Counted from the stretch's first letter, positions 48,001 to 56,996 are shown. The stretch: DNA of 64,000 nucleotides from Streptococcus himalayensis (GCF_001708305.1 NZ_CP016953.1:2003501-2067500); one strand, 5' to 3'. Notes: a model not told the origin generated them from the letters alone. Program-made: numbers and translations.

Positions 48001-49461
48001 AATCTTCGTCTCTGTTTGACTTCGTTCACTAGTGGTGAAACGATTCGCTTCTTGAACCGCTTCAACCTTGGCTTGTTCTGCCCTTCTGAGGGCTTCTCTT
48101 GCCCCAGTCTCTGCCTCCTCCGCCTTTTGTTTGGCTTCTGTGGCTAGATGTGTGTTGACCCCTGCCTGTGCCAACAAATCTCGGGTTGTCCGATTCTGCT
48201 CCTCTTCCTGTTGATGCATTCGTTGGTTGACGGCAGAAAGTTCCGAATCAAGGCTCGCCTTTAGTCGGTCCGCATACACCTCTCCATGACTTTGGGCTTG
48301 CTCGATGGCATCGTCAATCGCTGCTTTGCCTTTCTCAAATGCCGCTTCAAAAGCTCTGTTGGCATGTTCAATCGCTGCTTCAATAGCCACATCTTCACTT
48401 CGCTTGTTTCCTTCGACAAGAGAGTGTGCCAAAGTAGACAAACCACCACTAGTGCTAGATGTACCAACAGTTGCCTTATCGTCAAAGGTAATCGAACGAT
48501 AACTCTCAGCCAAGGGGTCATAGTCATAAGCGACAGCTTTCTTGGTCATATCAATGCCATGCAGCCGACTTTTAAGAGTTACCGTATCACCCAAATGAAC
48601 CGTCTGCCCATCCAACTCATAAGCTTCAATGGTAAGGGTATCCTTTGGTCGATCAATTCTCTCCAAGCGAAACTTAGCTCTCGCCCACTCCTCCAACTCT
48701 TGTCTGGTTTTCAAGTTATTATTGGTATAGGTCACTTCATTGATGAAGGGATACTGCGTAATCAGTGGGCTATCAACTGTTACTGTAAGCACGGTTTCTT
48801 CGTCTTGACCTTCCTGTTTGAAACTTGAGGTCGCATGAATCCGAGTGATCATCTGGGAACTTTCTGTTGTTCTCTGATACGTTTTCAAATTAAAATGAGT
48901 AGAAAGAATGACACCACGGTTCTCTCCACGATTGGACTGAATCGATAAGGCAAGGTTATCTCTGACCAACTCCCCCTCCCAAGTGCCCACAATGGAATGG
49001 TTGCCATCCAGTAAGGTGGAATAAAGCGTTTGTTCCTTGTCTGCCGTGTAGGTTCGAGGTTTGACAATATCACTAGTAAAGGAAAAATCACCCAGAGGCG
49101 TTTTACTAGCCATCACAAGGCTGGTAAGAGCAGTTGCACACGGTACTTGTTCGCACCTAAAAGGAGCTAATAGCCGAGTCATAATGTCTTCAGAAATGTG
49201 ATAAGCTGTCACTTCAATACTACAATCCCCTTCAATCACTTTCTTGATACGAAAGAGTTGATGCCCCAATACTGGGACTGGACTGCGAACCAAGTAGTCC
49301 TCTTTCAACTCCCTGTATAAGCCACTATCTGTAATGGGATAGGTAAAGGTCAGGACAAAATCCCCATTCAAGATTTCTTTGACACTGGCCTTTATCGTTT
49401 CAGGAAGTGCCTTCCCATGCCATTTTGCCGTTTTAACTGTTTTGTCTAATAATGAAAGCAC
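45043..49461 (-). CDS. Large phage tail / receptor-binding protein (Tal plus fibre), with an internal module duplication
   Basis: A 1472-residue protein. The first ~330 residues are a prophage tail-endopeptidase/Tal-type domain (LVRSPVPVLGHQLFRIKKV). About 340-540 is helical coiled coil rich in Ala, Glu, Gln. Two copies of a ~175-residue beta module follow (about 570-745 and 950-1125), both beginning VNL-x6-AFVMGYGITNT and containing GTTYTQS and LAFRTSGTYL-like motifs. Coiled coils connect them, and the C-terminal part has shaft and tip repeats. The start GTG (49461) overlaps the Dit stop (TAGTG) after GGGGGTGG. Likely host-recognition tip of the tail. Confidence 0.88.
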   Translation of the reverse strand: MLSLLDKTVKTAKWHGKALPETIKASVKEILNGDFVLTFTYPITDSGLYRELKEDYLVRSPVPVLGHQLFRIKKVIEGDCSIEVTAYHISEDIMTRLLAPFRCEQVPCATALTSLVMASKTPLGDFSFTSDIVKPRTYTADKEQTLYSTLLDGNHSIVGTWEGELVRDNLALSIQSNRGENRGVILSTHFNLKTYQRTTESSQMITRIHATSSFKQEGQDEETVLTVTVDSPLITQYPFINEVTYTNNNLKTRQELEEWARAKFRLERIDRPKDTLTIEAYELDGQTVHLGDTVTLKSRLHGIDMTKKAVAYDYDPLAESYRSITFDDKATVGTSSTSGGLSTLAHSLVEGNKRSEDVAIEAAIEHANRAFEAAFEKGKAAIDDAIEQAQSHGEVYADRLKASLDSELSAVNQRMHQQEEEQNRTTRDLLAQAGVNTHLATEAKQKAEEAETGAREALRRAEQAKVEAVQEANRFTTSERSQTETKIATAKAQAILEASRLVDVAKALLSGQLTTVSTSLTQTKEEMKLLSSKQVVDSLTGRVTSTETTITQLGDRITTDIRQVEGKIPVSLDTVNLVKGTDQAFVMGYGITNTSWDSSEKKAVLSLTQTGVEKARYDEILPQNHQFFSFIPQNGTTYTQSMLVDTDASFLGRNGLEWSWYTSRGHQTTPAFIRQIGTNTYQIWSTHTWTLTNERLRAFDVFHLHRVLGFRTSGTYLKFYKPKLTLGPLPSDWSPSPEDVTDEFRSVKTSIQQTASGVEQVSTRLTEEAGKLSTAETQIRQLVNDVSSKVSQTDFNTVKQTVESHTTSLHQTNQSIALKADKAFVDGVKSSADVALSKASNNATLIAQTKAELRVAQDAITQKVAKTDFNTLLGRVSNAETSIRTQAGQIEEKLSNVQLEQILGQKGYQNLSQVETLITTTAGEITTRLSQVEGKIPTQIGGVNLMRNTDKAFVMGYGITNTTWEEATKKATLRFSSGVRRDIHQEVLPQSGRFFDFVPTKGTTYTQSIFVETDATFISEGNFSCTWFTAPDRHNEQPAKIKKMGDKLYRIWSTYTWNLENNRLRAFDFFDLHNVLAFRTSGTYLSFFHPQLEVGTIPTDWHISPQEFVRETVFHEVRDTVSNHTRAIGDHTNQISQVIQTANGIVTRVGSLETSRATTTTVNAIQTQVSTLAGSWSVRNLTSAGTVLSQLNLNKDGSVKIDGKLVQITGTTYIQDGVIASGKIASLDAGKITSGLIAAARIGSEAITSDKLKVDQAFFNKFMANDAYLRQLFAKSAFITQVQAVTLSANNISGGILTALNGAMKIHLTQGNIKFFTNSPSISREVSGYPHQWVSFETGTSNGKPCGVTIIGSNRWNNWNANDGGFVGIRAWNGANDDQIDIVGDSVRLASSPYTNPDGWNIVTLPNRLSIDAHRAVDRPTSVLNIGDIRIYRNASTYVSLKDVLQQFNHNFKHLVNITGRGDVLLTWDTIK

Positions 49462-50183
49462 TAAGCCCACCCCCAATTCGTTTCAATGGTCAATGAGGTC
49501 ACACCAGTCCCTAAGACAACCCCAACTGAGTCCTCTTTTCCAGCATCAATGGAAATAAAATCGCCAGCCCATTTGATGGGCTGACCTCTTTGTGTCCTAA
49601 AACTAGGTTGACTGGGGTTATTCTCCATGATGAGCGTTTCTTGCAAGCGTTCCAAGCGAATAACCGCATCTCCAACGGTAAAACTCGTCTCACCACCAGA
49701 ATTTCCAGTAATGGTAATCTTAGGAAAAGAGATGGCAGAACCCTGACACCGAAGGCTTCCACTTGTCCTAAATGCTTGTACGTCGGTCCTTTTAAACCAC
49801 TTTGTGGGATGACACAAAAAGGTCACCTTGGTTTCATACACACCGAGTTTGTCTTTTTGAACGGGGCTGTGATGCGCCTTGTAACACCAAAAGCGGATTG
49901 TCGTAAAACTGGCAGTTTCCATCCAAAAGCCCTCCTTGAGAAAAAGTTTCAAAAAGGAATACAACTGCTCTTCACTTGGCTTGACCAAATACAGTTGATA
50001 GGACAATTCCATCACACCTCGGTGAGGGTTGGTTTGGAGCACGGCACCAGTCAATCCTTGGTGTTCAATTAACAGCGTCTTACTCTCATTCACTGTAATG
50101 GACGGACTATCTTCTACGATAATCTTAAAGGGAAAACTGGCAGTGGAAACACCACCAATCGTTAAGGCATTCTGTCGAATCAT
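49461..50183 (-). CDS. Distal tail protein (Dit)
   Basis: A 240-residue protein starting MIRQNALTIGGVSTASFPFK, with SITVNESKTLLIEHQGLTGA near 30 and the HPTKWFKR turn near 128, all typical of the siphovirus Dit N-terminal belt domain. The C-terminal half is a galectin-like beta domain. Hexameric hub joining tail tube to baseplate. Its ATG overlaps the tape measure stop (ATGA). Confidence 0.88.
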   Translation of the reverse strand: MIRQNALTIGGVSTASFPFKIIVEDSPSITVNESKTLLIEHQGLTGAVLQTNPHRGVMELSYQLYLVKPSEEQLYSFLKLFLKEGFWMETASFTTIRFWCYKAHHSPVQKDKLGVYETKVTFLCHPTKWFKRTDVQAFRTSGSLRCQGSAISFPKITITGNSGGETSFTVGDAVIRLERLQETLIMENNPSQPSFRTQRGQPIKWAGDFISIDAGKEDSVGVVLGTGVTSLTIETNWGWA

Positions 50184-53100
50184 GGTCTTACTCCTTTCAA
50201 TCCTTGTTGGCGTTCGAGTTCATACAAAAGTTTTTCTCCTACCATTTCCGCCAGACGATGAAGGTCAGCTTCTTCTCTCACCGTATTTCCACTAATGGTA
50301 ATCTGAATGGGTGGGAAATGACTGGTCATGGTTTTGGCAATCCCTCGTCCGATAGCCCCTAAGGTTTGTTCATTGAGAGGAAGAACAGCTTCTCTCCCTG
50401 CTTCGCCACCCACCATCAACCGATTCCCACTCATGCCAAAAGCCGTGGGCTTGGTTAAAATCCCACCCTTGGCATACCAGTCAATCCCAATACTGGGAAG
50501 ATTTCCCTTCAACCAATCAAGCGGATTGGCAGAGCCAGACACTCGGAAATGAGGGAGAGGGATGTGCGGCCATCTGATTTGGAAATGAAAGAGATTTTTA
50601 ATGGCGTTAATGGCAGAGCTGACCGCATCTTTTGCCCCATTGATGGCATTAGAGATACTACTTTTGACATCATTCCAAACGGATGAAACCGTATTTGAAA
50701 TCCCATTAAGAACACTAGATACTGTATTTCGGATGCCATTCCAAGTATTTGAAATGCTTGTGCTAATATTGGATAGAATCGTTGATACAGTAGATTGAAT
50801 AGATGACCATATGGATGAAATAACAGAACTAATAGCTGAGAGTACATTTGAAATCGTATTCTTAATCCCTGTCCATGTAGTTGTTATATACTGGGCAATG
50901 AAATTTAATGCTAAGGAAATCAAGGATTTTATTCCTTCCCAAGCTAGAGATAACACTTGTTTGATGGTTTCCCATGCTCCAGACCAATCACCAGTAATCA
51001 CTTGCATAACCGCCTTGATAATGCCTAAGACTACACTGATGGCTGTTTCAACCACTATCTTGATCATTTCCCAAGCGGTTGTGATAATCAGTCTAATGTT
51101 CTCCCAGCCAGCTTTTATCAATGGCTCCACTATCCCCATCACAGTCGAAATAACTCCTGAAATTGCAGTCCAAACCGTGCTTACTGCAAGCAAAATCAAC
51201 TCTTGATTCTCACCCCACCAAGAAGTTAGTAGCCCCCAAACGGACATAATAAAACTGGAAACGTCCTCTATCACGGTTGAGATAAAGCTAGAAATGGCCG
51301 TCCATATTTCCATGACAGCTGTCCGAAATCCTTCATTCTGTTGCCAGAGTTCTTGGAGGGCAACCACCAAGAGGGCAATAACCGCAATTATTCCTAAAAC
51401 CATACCTACAATTGGGAGGGCAGCTGTTATCATGCCAACAATCGTTGTTCCCATCGCTAGGGCGGCGGCTTGCAGGGCAATGAAAATAGGGAGGACTAAG
51501 CCAACTCCAGCGACCAAGATTCCAACAAGGACGATAAACTGTTTCACAGGTTCCGATAGTCCAGAAAACCATCTTGCCACATCTTGTAATAGCTCTGCCA
51601 GTACCTGAAGGATGGGGGCAAGTGTAGCCGAGAGGGCATCACCGATTTCTGCCATGGCTAATTTGGCACTGTTTTGTGCTCTTGTGAACTGGTCAATGGA
51701 ATCAAGTGTCCCTTCATAGGTTTGAGTGACAATGCCCTTAGCTTTCTCGGCTGTTCCTGCCAAGTCCTCAAAAGAGAATGCCCCACGCTTGATGGCATCT
51801 ACCATTCTTGGAGCAGCTTTGCTTCCGAAAATGTCAGAGGCAAGCGATAAAGCTTCTGTTTCACTGGTAGACTGCTTGATTAGCTCAACCGTTCGAGCCA
51901 GCCCATCTTTTAAGGTCAAGCCATCTTTGGCATAGGCAACCGCAGCTTTTGATAGGGAGGATAGAGCAGCTGATGAATCCACACCAGCCTTTTCAAAACG
52001 ACCCATTAAGGTCACCCCATCATCAAAAGACAGCCCAAGGGACTTAATCTGCGGTGCTCCAGCCACTGCCTTATCCATCAACTCCTGAACCCCTACACCT
52101 GTCGCTTGACTAGTATAAGTAACCGTATCAAGGACTCGTGTTAAATCAGTGACTTCAAGACCATAAGCTTCAATCGCTTGTTTGGCAGAAATCGCAGAGC
52201 TTGTCACATCACTGCCATTGATTTCAGAGAATTGAATCAGTTGAGTGGAAGCAGATTTGAGAGCATCTCCTGTTAAACCAAACTGGGTATTTAATTCGCC
52301 AACAGCACTACCAGCAGTCTGAAAATCTGTGGGAATCTCCGTCGCTAGCCGCTTTGCGATGTCTGTCATCGCATCAAGCGCTGAACCTGTCGCTCCAGTC
52401 TTTGTGACAATGATATCCATTCCCTCATCAACCTCTAAAAAGGCATCAAGTGTCTGTCCACCAAAGTCAATCAACTTCTGGGACAACTCTCCCAATTGAT
52501 CCCCAAATTCCATGAGCAGGTCAGCTTTAAGAAGGTTGTTGGTTTCTGATAGGCTTTCCTGAACAGAATGAGAACTAGAAGACATTTCCTCCATCTCCTG
52601 TTGGAGATGGTTATAGGCTGTTTTAGTTTCATTGAGTGTTTTCTCAAGTTTATTAGCTTCAAGAGAGTTCTCACCATATTCAGCCTTGGTAAGAGACAGT
52701 TGTTGTTCAAGATTATGGATTTGTCTTTCCAATAACTCCGAATTAGAAGCAATCTTTTTCTGGGCCAATGCCAATTTTTCCGATTCACTGGCAGAGCTTC
52801 CTAAAGCAGATTCTTGGAGTTTGAAGGAACTATTAAGATTGTCACTTTCAGACACCAATTGGGCTTGTTCACTTTGAAGTGCAGTCAACTTGGACTTATT
52901 GCTTTCGACCTGTGTGCCGTTTTCAGCGAGCGTTTTTGAAACACTGTCTAGTTGACCCTCATAGCTTTTAAGAACAGTCTGAGTGGTTTCCAGTTCCCGT
53001 TGAAAAGCACGGTACTGGTCTGCCCCAATGGTTCCAGCCTTGAATTGTGCTTCGACTTGAGATTGAGCTTGGCGCAAAGTTGCCAACTTTTCTTTGGTTG

Positions 53101-53299
53101 ACTCAACTTGTTTTGCCAAGACTTCCTGCTTTTGGGTCAGAAGAGTGACGTTTCCTGTATCAAATTTCAAAGCCTTGTCAATTTGACGCAGTTCTTTGGT
53201 GGCTTCGCTAGACGCCTTGTTCACACCCTTTAAGGCCTGTTGTAAGGGCTGAGTATCCCCACCAATTTCAATCGTAATTCCCTTAATCGTTCCTGCCAT
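50180..53299 (-). CDS. Phage tape measure protein
   Basis: A 1039-residue protein. It has a long N-terminal coiled coil (about 10-275), the conserved core (about 285-545, DIVTKTGATGSALDAM, AVAGAPQIKSLGLSFDDGVT), a strongly hydrophobic segment (about 590-665), then repeated W-x-x-I helices (about 670-920, VWNDVKSSISNAINGAKDAV). It fixes tail length and enters the membrane at injection. AAAGGAGGG site. It follows the chaperone GT frame, whose end overlaps no coding sequence of this gene. Confidence 0.95.
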   Translation of the reverse strand: MAGTIKGITIEIGGDTQPLQQALKGVNKASSEATKELRQIDKALKFDTGNVTLLTQKQEVLAKQVESTKEKLATLRQAQSQVEAQFKAGTIGADQYRAFQRELETTQTVLKSYEGQLDSVSKTLAENGTQVESNKSKLTALQSEQAQLVSESDNLNSSFKLQESALGSSASESEKLALAQKKIASNSELLERQIHNLEQQLSLTKAEYGENSLEANKLEKTLNETKTAYNHLQQEMEEMSSSSHSVQESLSETNNLLKADLLMEFGDQLGELSQKLIDFGGQTLDAFLEVDEGMDIIVTKTGATGSALDAMTDIAKRLATEIPTDFQTAGSAVGELNTQFGLTGDALKSASTQLIQFSEINGSDVTSSAISAKQAIEAYGLEVTDLTRVLDTVTYTSQATGVGVQELMDKAVAGAPQIKSLGLSFDDGVTLMGRFEKAGVDSSAALSSLSKAAVAYAKDGLTLKDGLARTVELIKQSTSETEALSLASDIFGSKAAPRMVDAIKRGAFSFEDLAGTAEKAKGIVTQTYEGTLDSIDQFTRAQNSAKLAMAEIGDALSATLAPILQVLAELLQDVARWFSGLSEPVKQFIVLVGILVAGVGLVLPIFIALQAAALAMGTTIVGMITAALPIVGMVLGIIAVIALLVVALQELWQQNEGFRTAVMEIWTAISSFISTVIEDVSSFIMSVWGLLTSWWGENQELILLAVSTVWTAISGVISTVMGIVEPLIKAGWENIRLIITTAWEMIKIVVETAISVVLGIIKAVMQVITGDWSGAWETIKQVLSLAWEGIKSLISLALNFIAQYITTTWTGIKNTISNVLSAISSVISSIWSSIQSTVSTILSNISTSISNTWNGIRNTVSSVLNGISNTVSSVWNDVKSSISNAINGAKDAVSSAINAIKNLFHFQIRWPHIPLPHFRVSGSANPLDWLKGNLPSIGIDWYAKGGILTKPTAFGMSGNRLMVGGEAGREAVLPLNEQTLGAIGRGIAKTMTSHFPPIQITISGNTVREEADLHRLAEMVGEKLLYELERQQGLKGVRP

Positions 53300-53317
53300 A
53301 GTCCCTCCTTTCTAAAA

Positions 53318-53901
53318 TCAGAAATTATCAAAATCTGCTTGAGTAGCTCTACGCTCAGTTCCTTCTTCTCTCGTTCGTAACTCCACATAGTCTGTCTGGT
53401 AATCTAGCGCCATTCCAATCGAGATATGTTTTAAATCATCAATAGAAAGTCCAGTCTCCTTACAACAAGAAAAATAACTCTCTACTGTGAAGACTTCCTC
53501 GCTCGCTGCTTCTGTTTCATCTGCTTTTTTCGAGTCATCATCCCTTGGTTCAACATCTCCATCAAAACTGGTGCTACCTCTTGTACTGGAAATTCCTCCA
53601 TCTCCAGAAAGAAATCCATAAACGGTTTAATGCGAGGATTGGCAGACTTGGCAAAGACCCAAAATAATCTATGAAAAAAGGTCATGTCAAAATCAGACAA
53701 AATAGAAACATCAATATGATGTGCCTGTAAATCTTCTCCTTCTTCCAACTGGTCAAGTTTTGCGAGGATTGCTTGACTATTGACCATCGAGAATAAATCT
53801 TGGAAATAGTCCTTGCCAAACTGTTCTTTGTAGGCGATTGGTGTATAGGCATTGGTGGCGAGTTCGTAATTTTTTTCATCAATTGTGATACTTGTTCTCA
53901 T
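53318..53901 (-). CDS. Tail assembly chaperone GT fusion made by -1 ribosomal frameshift
   Basis: Reads the G frame from 53901 to the slippery heptamer A-AAA-AAG (53530-53524), then slips -1 and continues to a TGA at 53318-53320. That gives about 126 + 68 = 194 residues. The T part begins ADETEAASEEVFTVESYF and continues LDYQTDYVELRTREEGTERR to the end; it is acidic and has clear coding character but no start codon of its own. The pattern (G, slip, T, then tape measure) is the same as lambda gpG/gpGT. Confidence 0.85.
53482..53901 (-). CDS. Tail assembly chaperone, G product (unshifted)
   Basis: A 139-residue protein starting MRTSITIDEKNYELATNAYT with LARTISK-free core; ends in a basic tail (TRKKQMKQKQRARKSSQ) that is read only if no slip occurs. 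It has the size and place of the siphovirus G chaperone, between the major tail protein and tape measure. Binds tape measure during tail assembly. GGGAGAAG site. Confidence 0.88.
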   Translation of the reverse strand: MRTSITIDEKNYELATNAYTPIAYKEQFGKDYFQDLFSMVNSQAILAKLDQLEEGEDLQAHHIDVSILSDFDMTFFHRLFWVFAKSANPRIKPFMDFFLEMEEFPVQEVAPVLMEMLNQGMMTRKKQMKQKQRARKSSQ

Positions 53902-53912
53902 CTTCTTCTCCC

Positions 53913-54482
53913 TTATTTATGAGGTTCAAAGACAGTCTTGAACCAATTTTGACGGACTTCATCACTGGTCTCTTCAGTTGTTCTACGACGCACCACCTTG
54001 TCCAGTGGGCGTGGACTGGCCGTAAAACTTAGCTCCACCTCATTGATATCAGAACCTGACTTGGTTTTTGAGCCAAGTGCAGGGCGTGAAGCATAACAGT
54101 AATACAAAACATGTAAGGTTTCTTTCTTGTCTCCTTCAAATCGGAACATCAACGCAAAGTTCTTCTTCTCGGCATTTGCGACTTCTGAGATGGTGTTGGT
54201 TGTCGCATCCAACTGTTCTCCAAGCACTCGAGTCAGAAACTCTTGCGAGAGTAAAGCTACCTTGAGTGTGCCCTCATAGCCATCGTTTGATTCTGCGGTA
54301 TAAAAGTTGATATTATCTGCCTTGTAAGAACTCTTGTCTCCAGTTGGTTCAAGGGTTAATTCTGCCGCACCACGCAAACGTTCAACCGTTCCATAGGTAA
54401 GAGCACCATCTGCTCCTTCATTCGTTACTTCTGCCCAATGGACATCTTGTAGTCCAAAGGTGACTTTATTCTTTTCAGCCAT
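53913..54482 (-). CDS. Major tail protein
   Basis: A 189-residue protein of the phi13-type major tail family: starts MAEKNKVTFGLQDVHWAEVT, has YEGTLKVALLSQEFLTRVLG near 70 and LYYCYASRPALGSKTKSGSD near 127. Forms the tail tube. GGAGGAT site. Confidence 0.92.
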   Translation of the reverse strand: MAEKNKVTFGLQDVHWAEVTNEGADGALTYGTVERLRGAAELTLEPTGDKSSYKADNINFYTAESNDGYEGTLKVALLSQEFLTRVLGEQLDATTNTISEVANAEKKNFALMFRFEGDKKETLHVLYYCYASRPALGSKTKSGSDINEVELSFTASPRPLDKVVRRRTTEETSDEVRQNWFKTVFEPHK

Positions 54483-54484
54483 TT

Positions 54485-54811
54485 CTATCCTCCATTTAGT
54501 GTAATGTAATAGGTAATTTGATAGAGTTTTTCTGATGAAATATAGGTCTCTACCTTGTCAAAATAAAGTTGGTGGCTATCAAACACTGTTTCCACCTTTT
54601 CTTCTGTTCCTAAATCTTTCTTACTGGTATACAGCTCAATCTGAACAGTGACTTCTTTGTGATAAGCCCAGTTATCCGCCCCAAGGTTTGCGGAATCCGT
54701 CACCAGATAGACCATAAAGGGAGGACTGGGACTATGGCCTTCCTCAAAGTGATGATAGGCTACTGGAAGGGTGGTTGTTTTTAAAAGTTGATAACATTCT
54801 AATAGAGTCAT
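54485..54811 (-). CDS. Tail completion/tail terminator protein
   Basis: A 108-residue protein with PPFMVYLVTDSANLGADNW near 30 and VTVQIELYTSKKDLGTE near 55, typical of small head-tail joining proteins before the major tail gene. GTGAGG site. Confidence 0.75.
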   Translation of the reverse strand: MTLLECYQLLKTTTLPVAYHHFEEGHSPSPPFMVYLVTDSANLGADNWAYHKEVTVQIELYTSKKDLGTEEKVETVFDSHQLYFDKVETYISSEKLYQITYYITLNGG

Positions 54812-54818
54812 AGGAACC

Positions 54819-55187
54819 TCACAGCTTCTTTCTCAGTTTCTCTTCAAAAGACTGAATCGCTTGTTTCTCTACTGGTGCAATGTGCTTTCGCCCTTCAACC
54901 CGACCACCGTTTTGTTTGGCATGTCCATCTTCCAACAGATGCGTTAGCCCTGGCCTTCGGTTGTGAATGGTCTTGGCGAGAGCTGTATTGGTATTGATGG
55001 TTTCCTTACTCTTCCAGCCTCTGGCATATCTGCCAGTCTTTTTGGGCGAAGTTGCTTTTAAGGTATCGACCGCGTCATTCGTTACTTCCTCAACCACCTC
55101 ACGCATGGTATCAGTAGTATGGTTGACATATTCTTCCAACTCATTTGCGATGATTGTCCCTAATTCATCCAGTCCTATCCTAGTCAT
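54819..55187 (-). CDS. HK97 gp10-like head-tail joining protein
   Basis: A 122-residue basic protein with VDTLKATSPKKTGRYARGWK near 43 and PGLTHLLEDGHAKQNGGRVE near 80, the signature of HK97-gp10-like putative tail components. Start at 55187 has GGAGGAAACC upstream; the frame to 55211 does not. Confidence 0.88.
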   Translation of the reverse strand: MTRIGLDELGTIIANELEEYVNHTTDTMREVVEEVTNDAVDTLKATSPKKTGRYARGWKSKETINTNTALAKTIHNRRPGLTHLLEDGHAKQNGGRVEGRKHIAPVEKQAIQSFEEKLRKKL

Positions 55188-55518
55188 TGGTTTCCTCCTT
55201 GGTTGCCACAATATAAATCAATTGCCGAGGGCTACTATCTCCATCAATGGACTCAACGGAGTAAGTCTGACCTCGGAATAGAATGTGAGTTGTGAGTGAA
55301 TGTAACTCCAGTACCTTCTTTTCATACCGAAGGGTGAATTGAACCTTGTTGCGAATGAGTTTGAACGCACTGCCATCACTTTCTGTCAAGGCAAGCGGTC
55401 GTACTGAGCACCAACGTTCAAACAGTCTTGTCCATTTGGAGCTTTCATTGCCAATCTCATCTCGCACAATCTGTCGAACTTGAAAGGTTAGACGTTCTCG
55501 TAATGGCGCAATCTTCAT
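55180..55518 (-). CDS. Phage head closure protein (gp16/Rcc01688 type)
   Basis: A 112-residue protein starting MKIAPLRERLTFQ with ERWCSVRPLALTES near 30 and LTTHILFRGQTYSVESIDGD near 75. This is the pattern of head-tail adaptor/stopper proteins. It overlaps both neighbours. Confidence 0.85.
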   Translation of the reverse strand: MKIAPLRERLTFQVRQIVRDEIGNESSKWTRLFERWCSVRPLALTESDGSAFKLIRNKVQFTLRYEKKVLELHSLTTHILFRGQTYSVESIDGDSSPRQLIYIVATKEETND

Positions 55519-55775
55519 CAGAATACATCCTTTCGCTCTGCCAAAAGAAGATGGTAAAGAGTTTCCTTCAACTCCTTATGATTGGCAACTTCACGGTGTT
55601 CATAAAGATAGGCAACCCCGTAAAGGACTGCCGTCTTTAGAACGTCTGAATCACTCGTTTGACGAAGAATCGCTTCACAGAGTTGGTGACTGGCTTCCAT
55701 CAACTGCTCAAGCAAGTCATCTTCCTCATCATGTTCTACCTTGAGGTAGAGTTTTACCTCTTCTAGACTAACCAT
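55518..55775 (-). CDS. Phage head-tail connector protein (gp6-like)
   Basis: An 85-residue helical protein starting MVSLEEVKLYLKVEHDEEDD, with LLEQLMEASHQL and VLYGVAYLYEHREVAN. The pattern is that of HK97 gp6-like DNA packaging connectors that sit under the portal. Overlaps the stopper gene by one base. Confidence 0.87.
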   Translation of the reverse strand: MVSLEEVKLYLKVEHDEEDDLLEQLMEASHQLCEAILRQTSDSDVLKTAVLYGVAYLYEHREVANHKELKETLYHLLLAERKDVF

Positions 55776-55777
55776 AG

Positions 55778-56983
55778 CTATTTAGCCTTTACAGTGAGTG
55801 TTTTCACCGCTTCTGGAAGAACGAGTTTTCCATCCACACGCTGACTGGCAAGAAAGCCTATTTGACCATTGTTGGCGTAAAGCTCATTGAGACGCTTGAA
55901 AGTACGACCTTGTCGATCCGCAATCCAGTAGTAGGAAAAATCCCCAAAAGCAATGACCTTCTTTCCTGCCTCAGGAAGTGGCGCAAAAGTAGAGGTGTAG
56001 TAAGGACGATTTAAAATCATATCGGGTTGTCCTGCTTGAGTTGATGGCTGCCAGATGTAGTTGCCGTTGTTGTCCTTGAGCTTACGAATGGCTTTAACCG
56101 TTGTATCATGTAAAATCCAAACCGCATTCTTCCGATATGGAGCTGGCAAAGCATGGTACAACTCAATCATGTCGTCAAAAGTGATGTCTTTTGTAGCAGT
56201 TGTTGGACCTGTTACATCCGTTTGCGTAAAGATTCCTGTTGGTTTCTTCGAACCATCCCCCATAAGAAAGGCCTTTTCTTCTTCTGTCCCAATGCGACGG
56301 GCAAACTCAGTTGTCATATAGGACTCAAGGTCAAAGACAGAGTCGTTCAACAACTCCTCAGAGATACGGATGGCTGTCCCAATCTTGTGCGAATCAAGGG
56401 TCACCTGCCCAAAAACTTCATCGGTTTCTGGGTAAAGACCATTTTCATCCATCCATGAGGCAGACCCATGACCGGTGACCACTGGAATCTTACGCTCACC
56501 ACTAGACGTTTTTATCACCGTCGCTAAGCTACGAAAGAAATTCTCCTCTTGTAAGCCTTGAACCAGTTTTTTCTCGTATTCATCAGGGACAAGATGACCA
56601 CCTTCGGTATCTTCCCCCACACGAAGGGCATTGTTCAAATCTAAGAAATTCCGTTTACGGACACTTGTCCAAAATGTTTGGGCATAGACGTCAGATGCAA
56701 CACCTTTCTTGTCATCTTCTGCTAGCTTATCCTTCAAGACAGTGGTTGGTTGAGTGGTCAGTAGCTGTGAGGTTGGTTGAGCCAGTTCAAGGTCAATCTT
56801 TTCTTGACGTTCCAAGCGAGCAATTTCTTGATTGTAGAGATTGATTTTAGTTTCCATCTCATCATAACGCTTGGAATCTTCTTCTGACACTAGACCGTCT
56901 TCTGTACGAACTGAGTCAAGGAAGGTTTTAGCCTGTTGCCAAGCTTGGTTACGTTTTTCTTTTAATGCAAGTAATGTAGACAT
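55778..56983 (-). CDS. Major capsid protein, HK97 fold
   Basis: A 401-residue protein. The first ~100 residues are a coiled-coil delta (scaffold) domain (RYDEMETKINLYNQEIARLE), followed by DVYAQTFWTSVRKRN and the HK97 core with KIPVVTGHGSASWMDENGLY near 168, RISEELLNDSVFDLESYM near 207 and GDGSKKPTGIF near 245. The adjacent ClpP-like protease should remove the delta domain. AAAGGAG site. Confidence 0.95.
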   Translation of the reverse strand: MSTLLALKEKRNQAWQQAKTFLDSVRTEDGLVSEEDSKRYDEMETKINLYNQEIARLERQEKIDLELAQPTSQLLTTQPTTVLKDKLAEDDKKGVASDVYAQTFWTSVRKRNFLDLNNALRVGEDTEGGHLVPDEYEKKLVQGLQEENFFRSLATVIKTSSGERKIPVVTGHGSASWMDENGLYPETDEVFGQVTLDSHKIGTAIRISEELLNDSVFDLESYMTTEFARRIGTEEEKAFLMGDGSKKPTGIFTQTDVTGPTTATKDITFDDMIELYHALPAPYRKNAVWILHDTTVKAIRKLKDNNGNYIWQPSTQAGQPDMILNRPYYTSTFAPLPEAGKKVIAFGDFSYYWIADRQGRTFKRLNELYANNGQIGFLASQRVDGKLVLPEAVKTLTVKAK

Positions 56984-56996
56984 CGGTATTCTCCTT

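Noticed and set aside
48286..48828. A 180-residue plus-strand ORF opposite the tail protein
   Set aside because: Antisense to the coiled-coil and Tal region; composition is a shadow of the minus-strand gene and no phage gene lies on the plus strand.
49590..50072. A 160-residue plus-strand ORF opposite the Dit gene
   Set aside because: Antisense shadow with no ribosome site; Dit is clearly the real frame.
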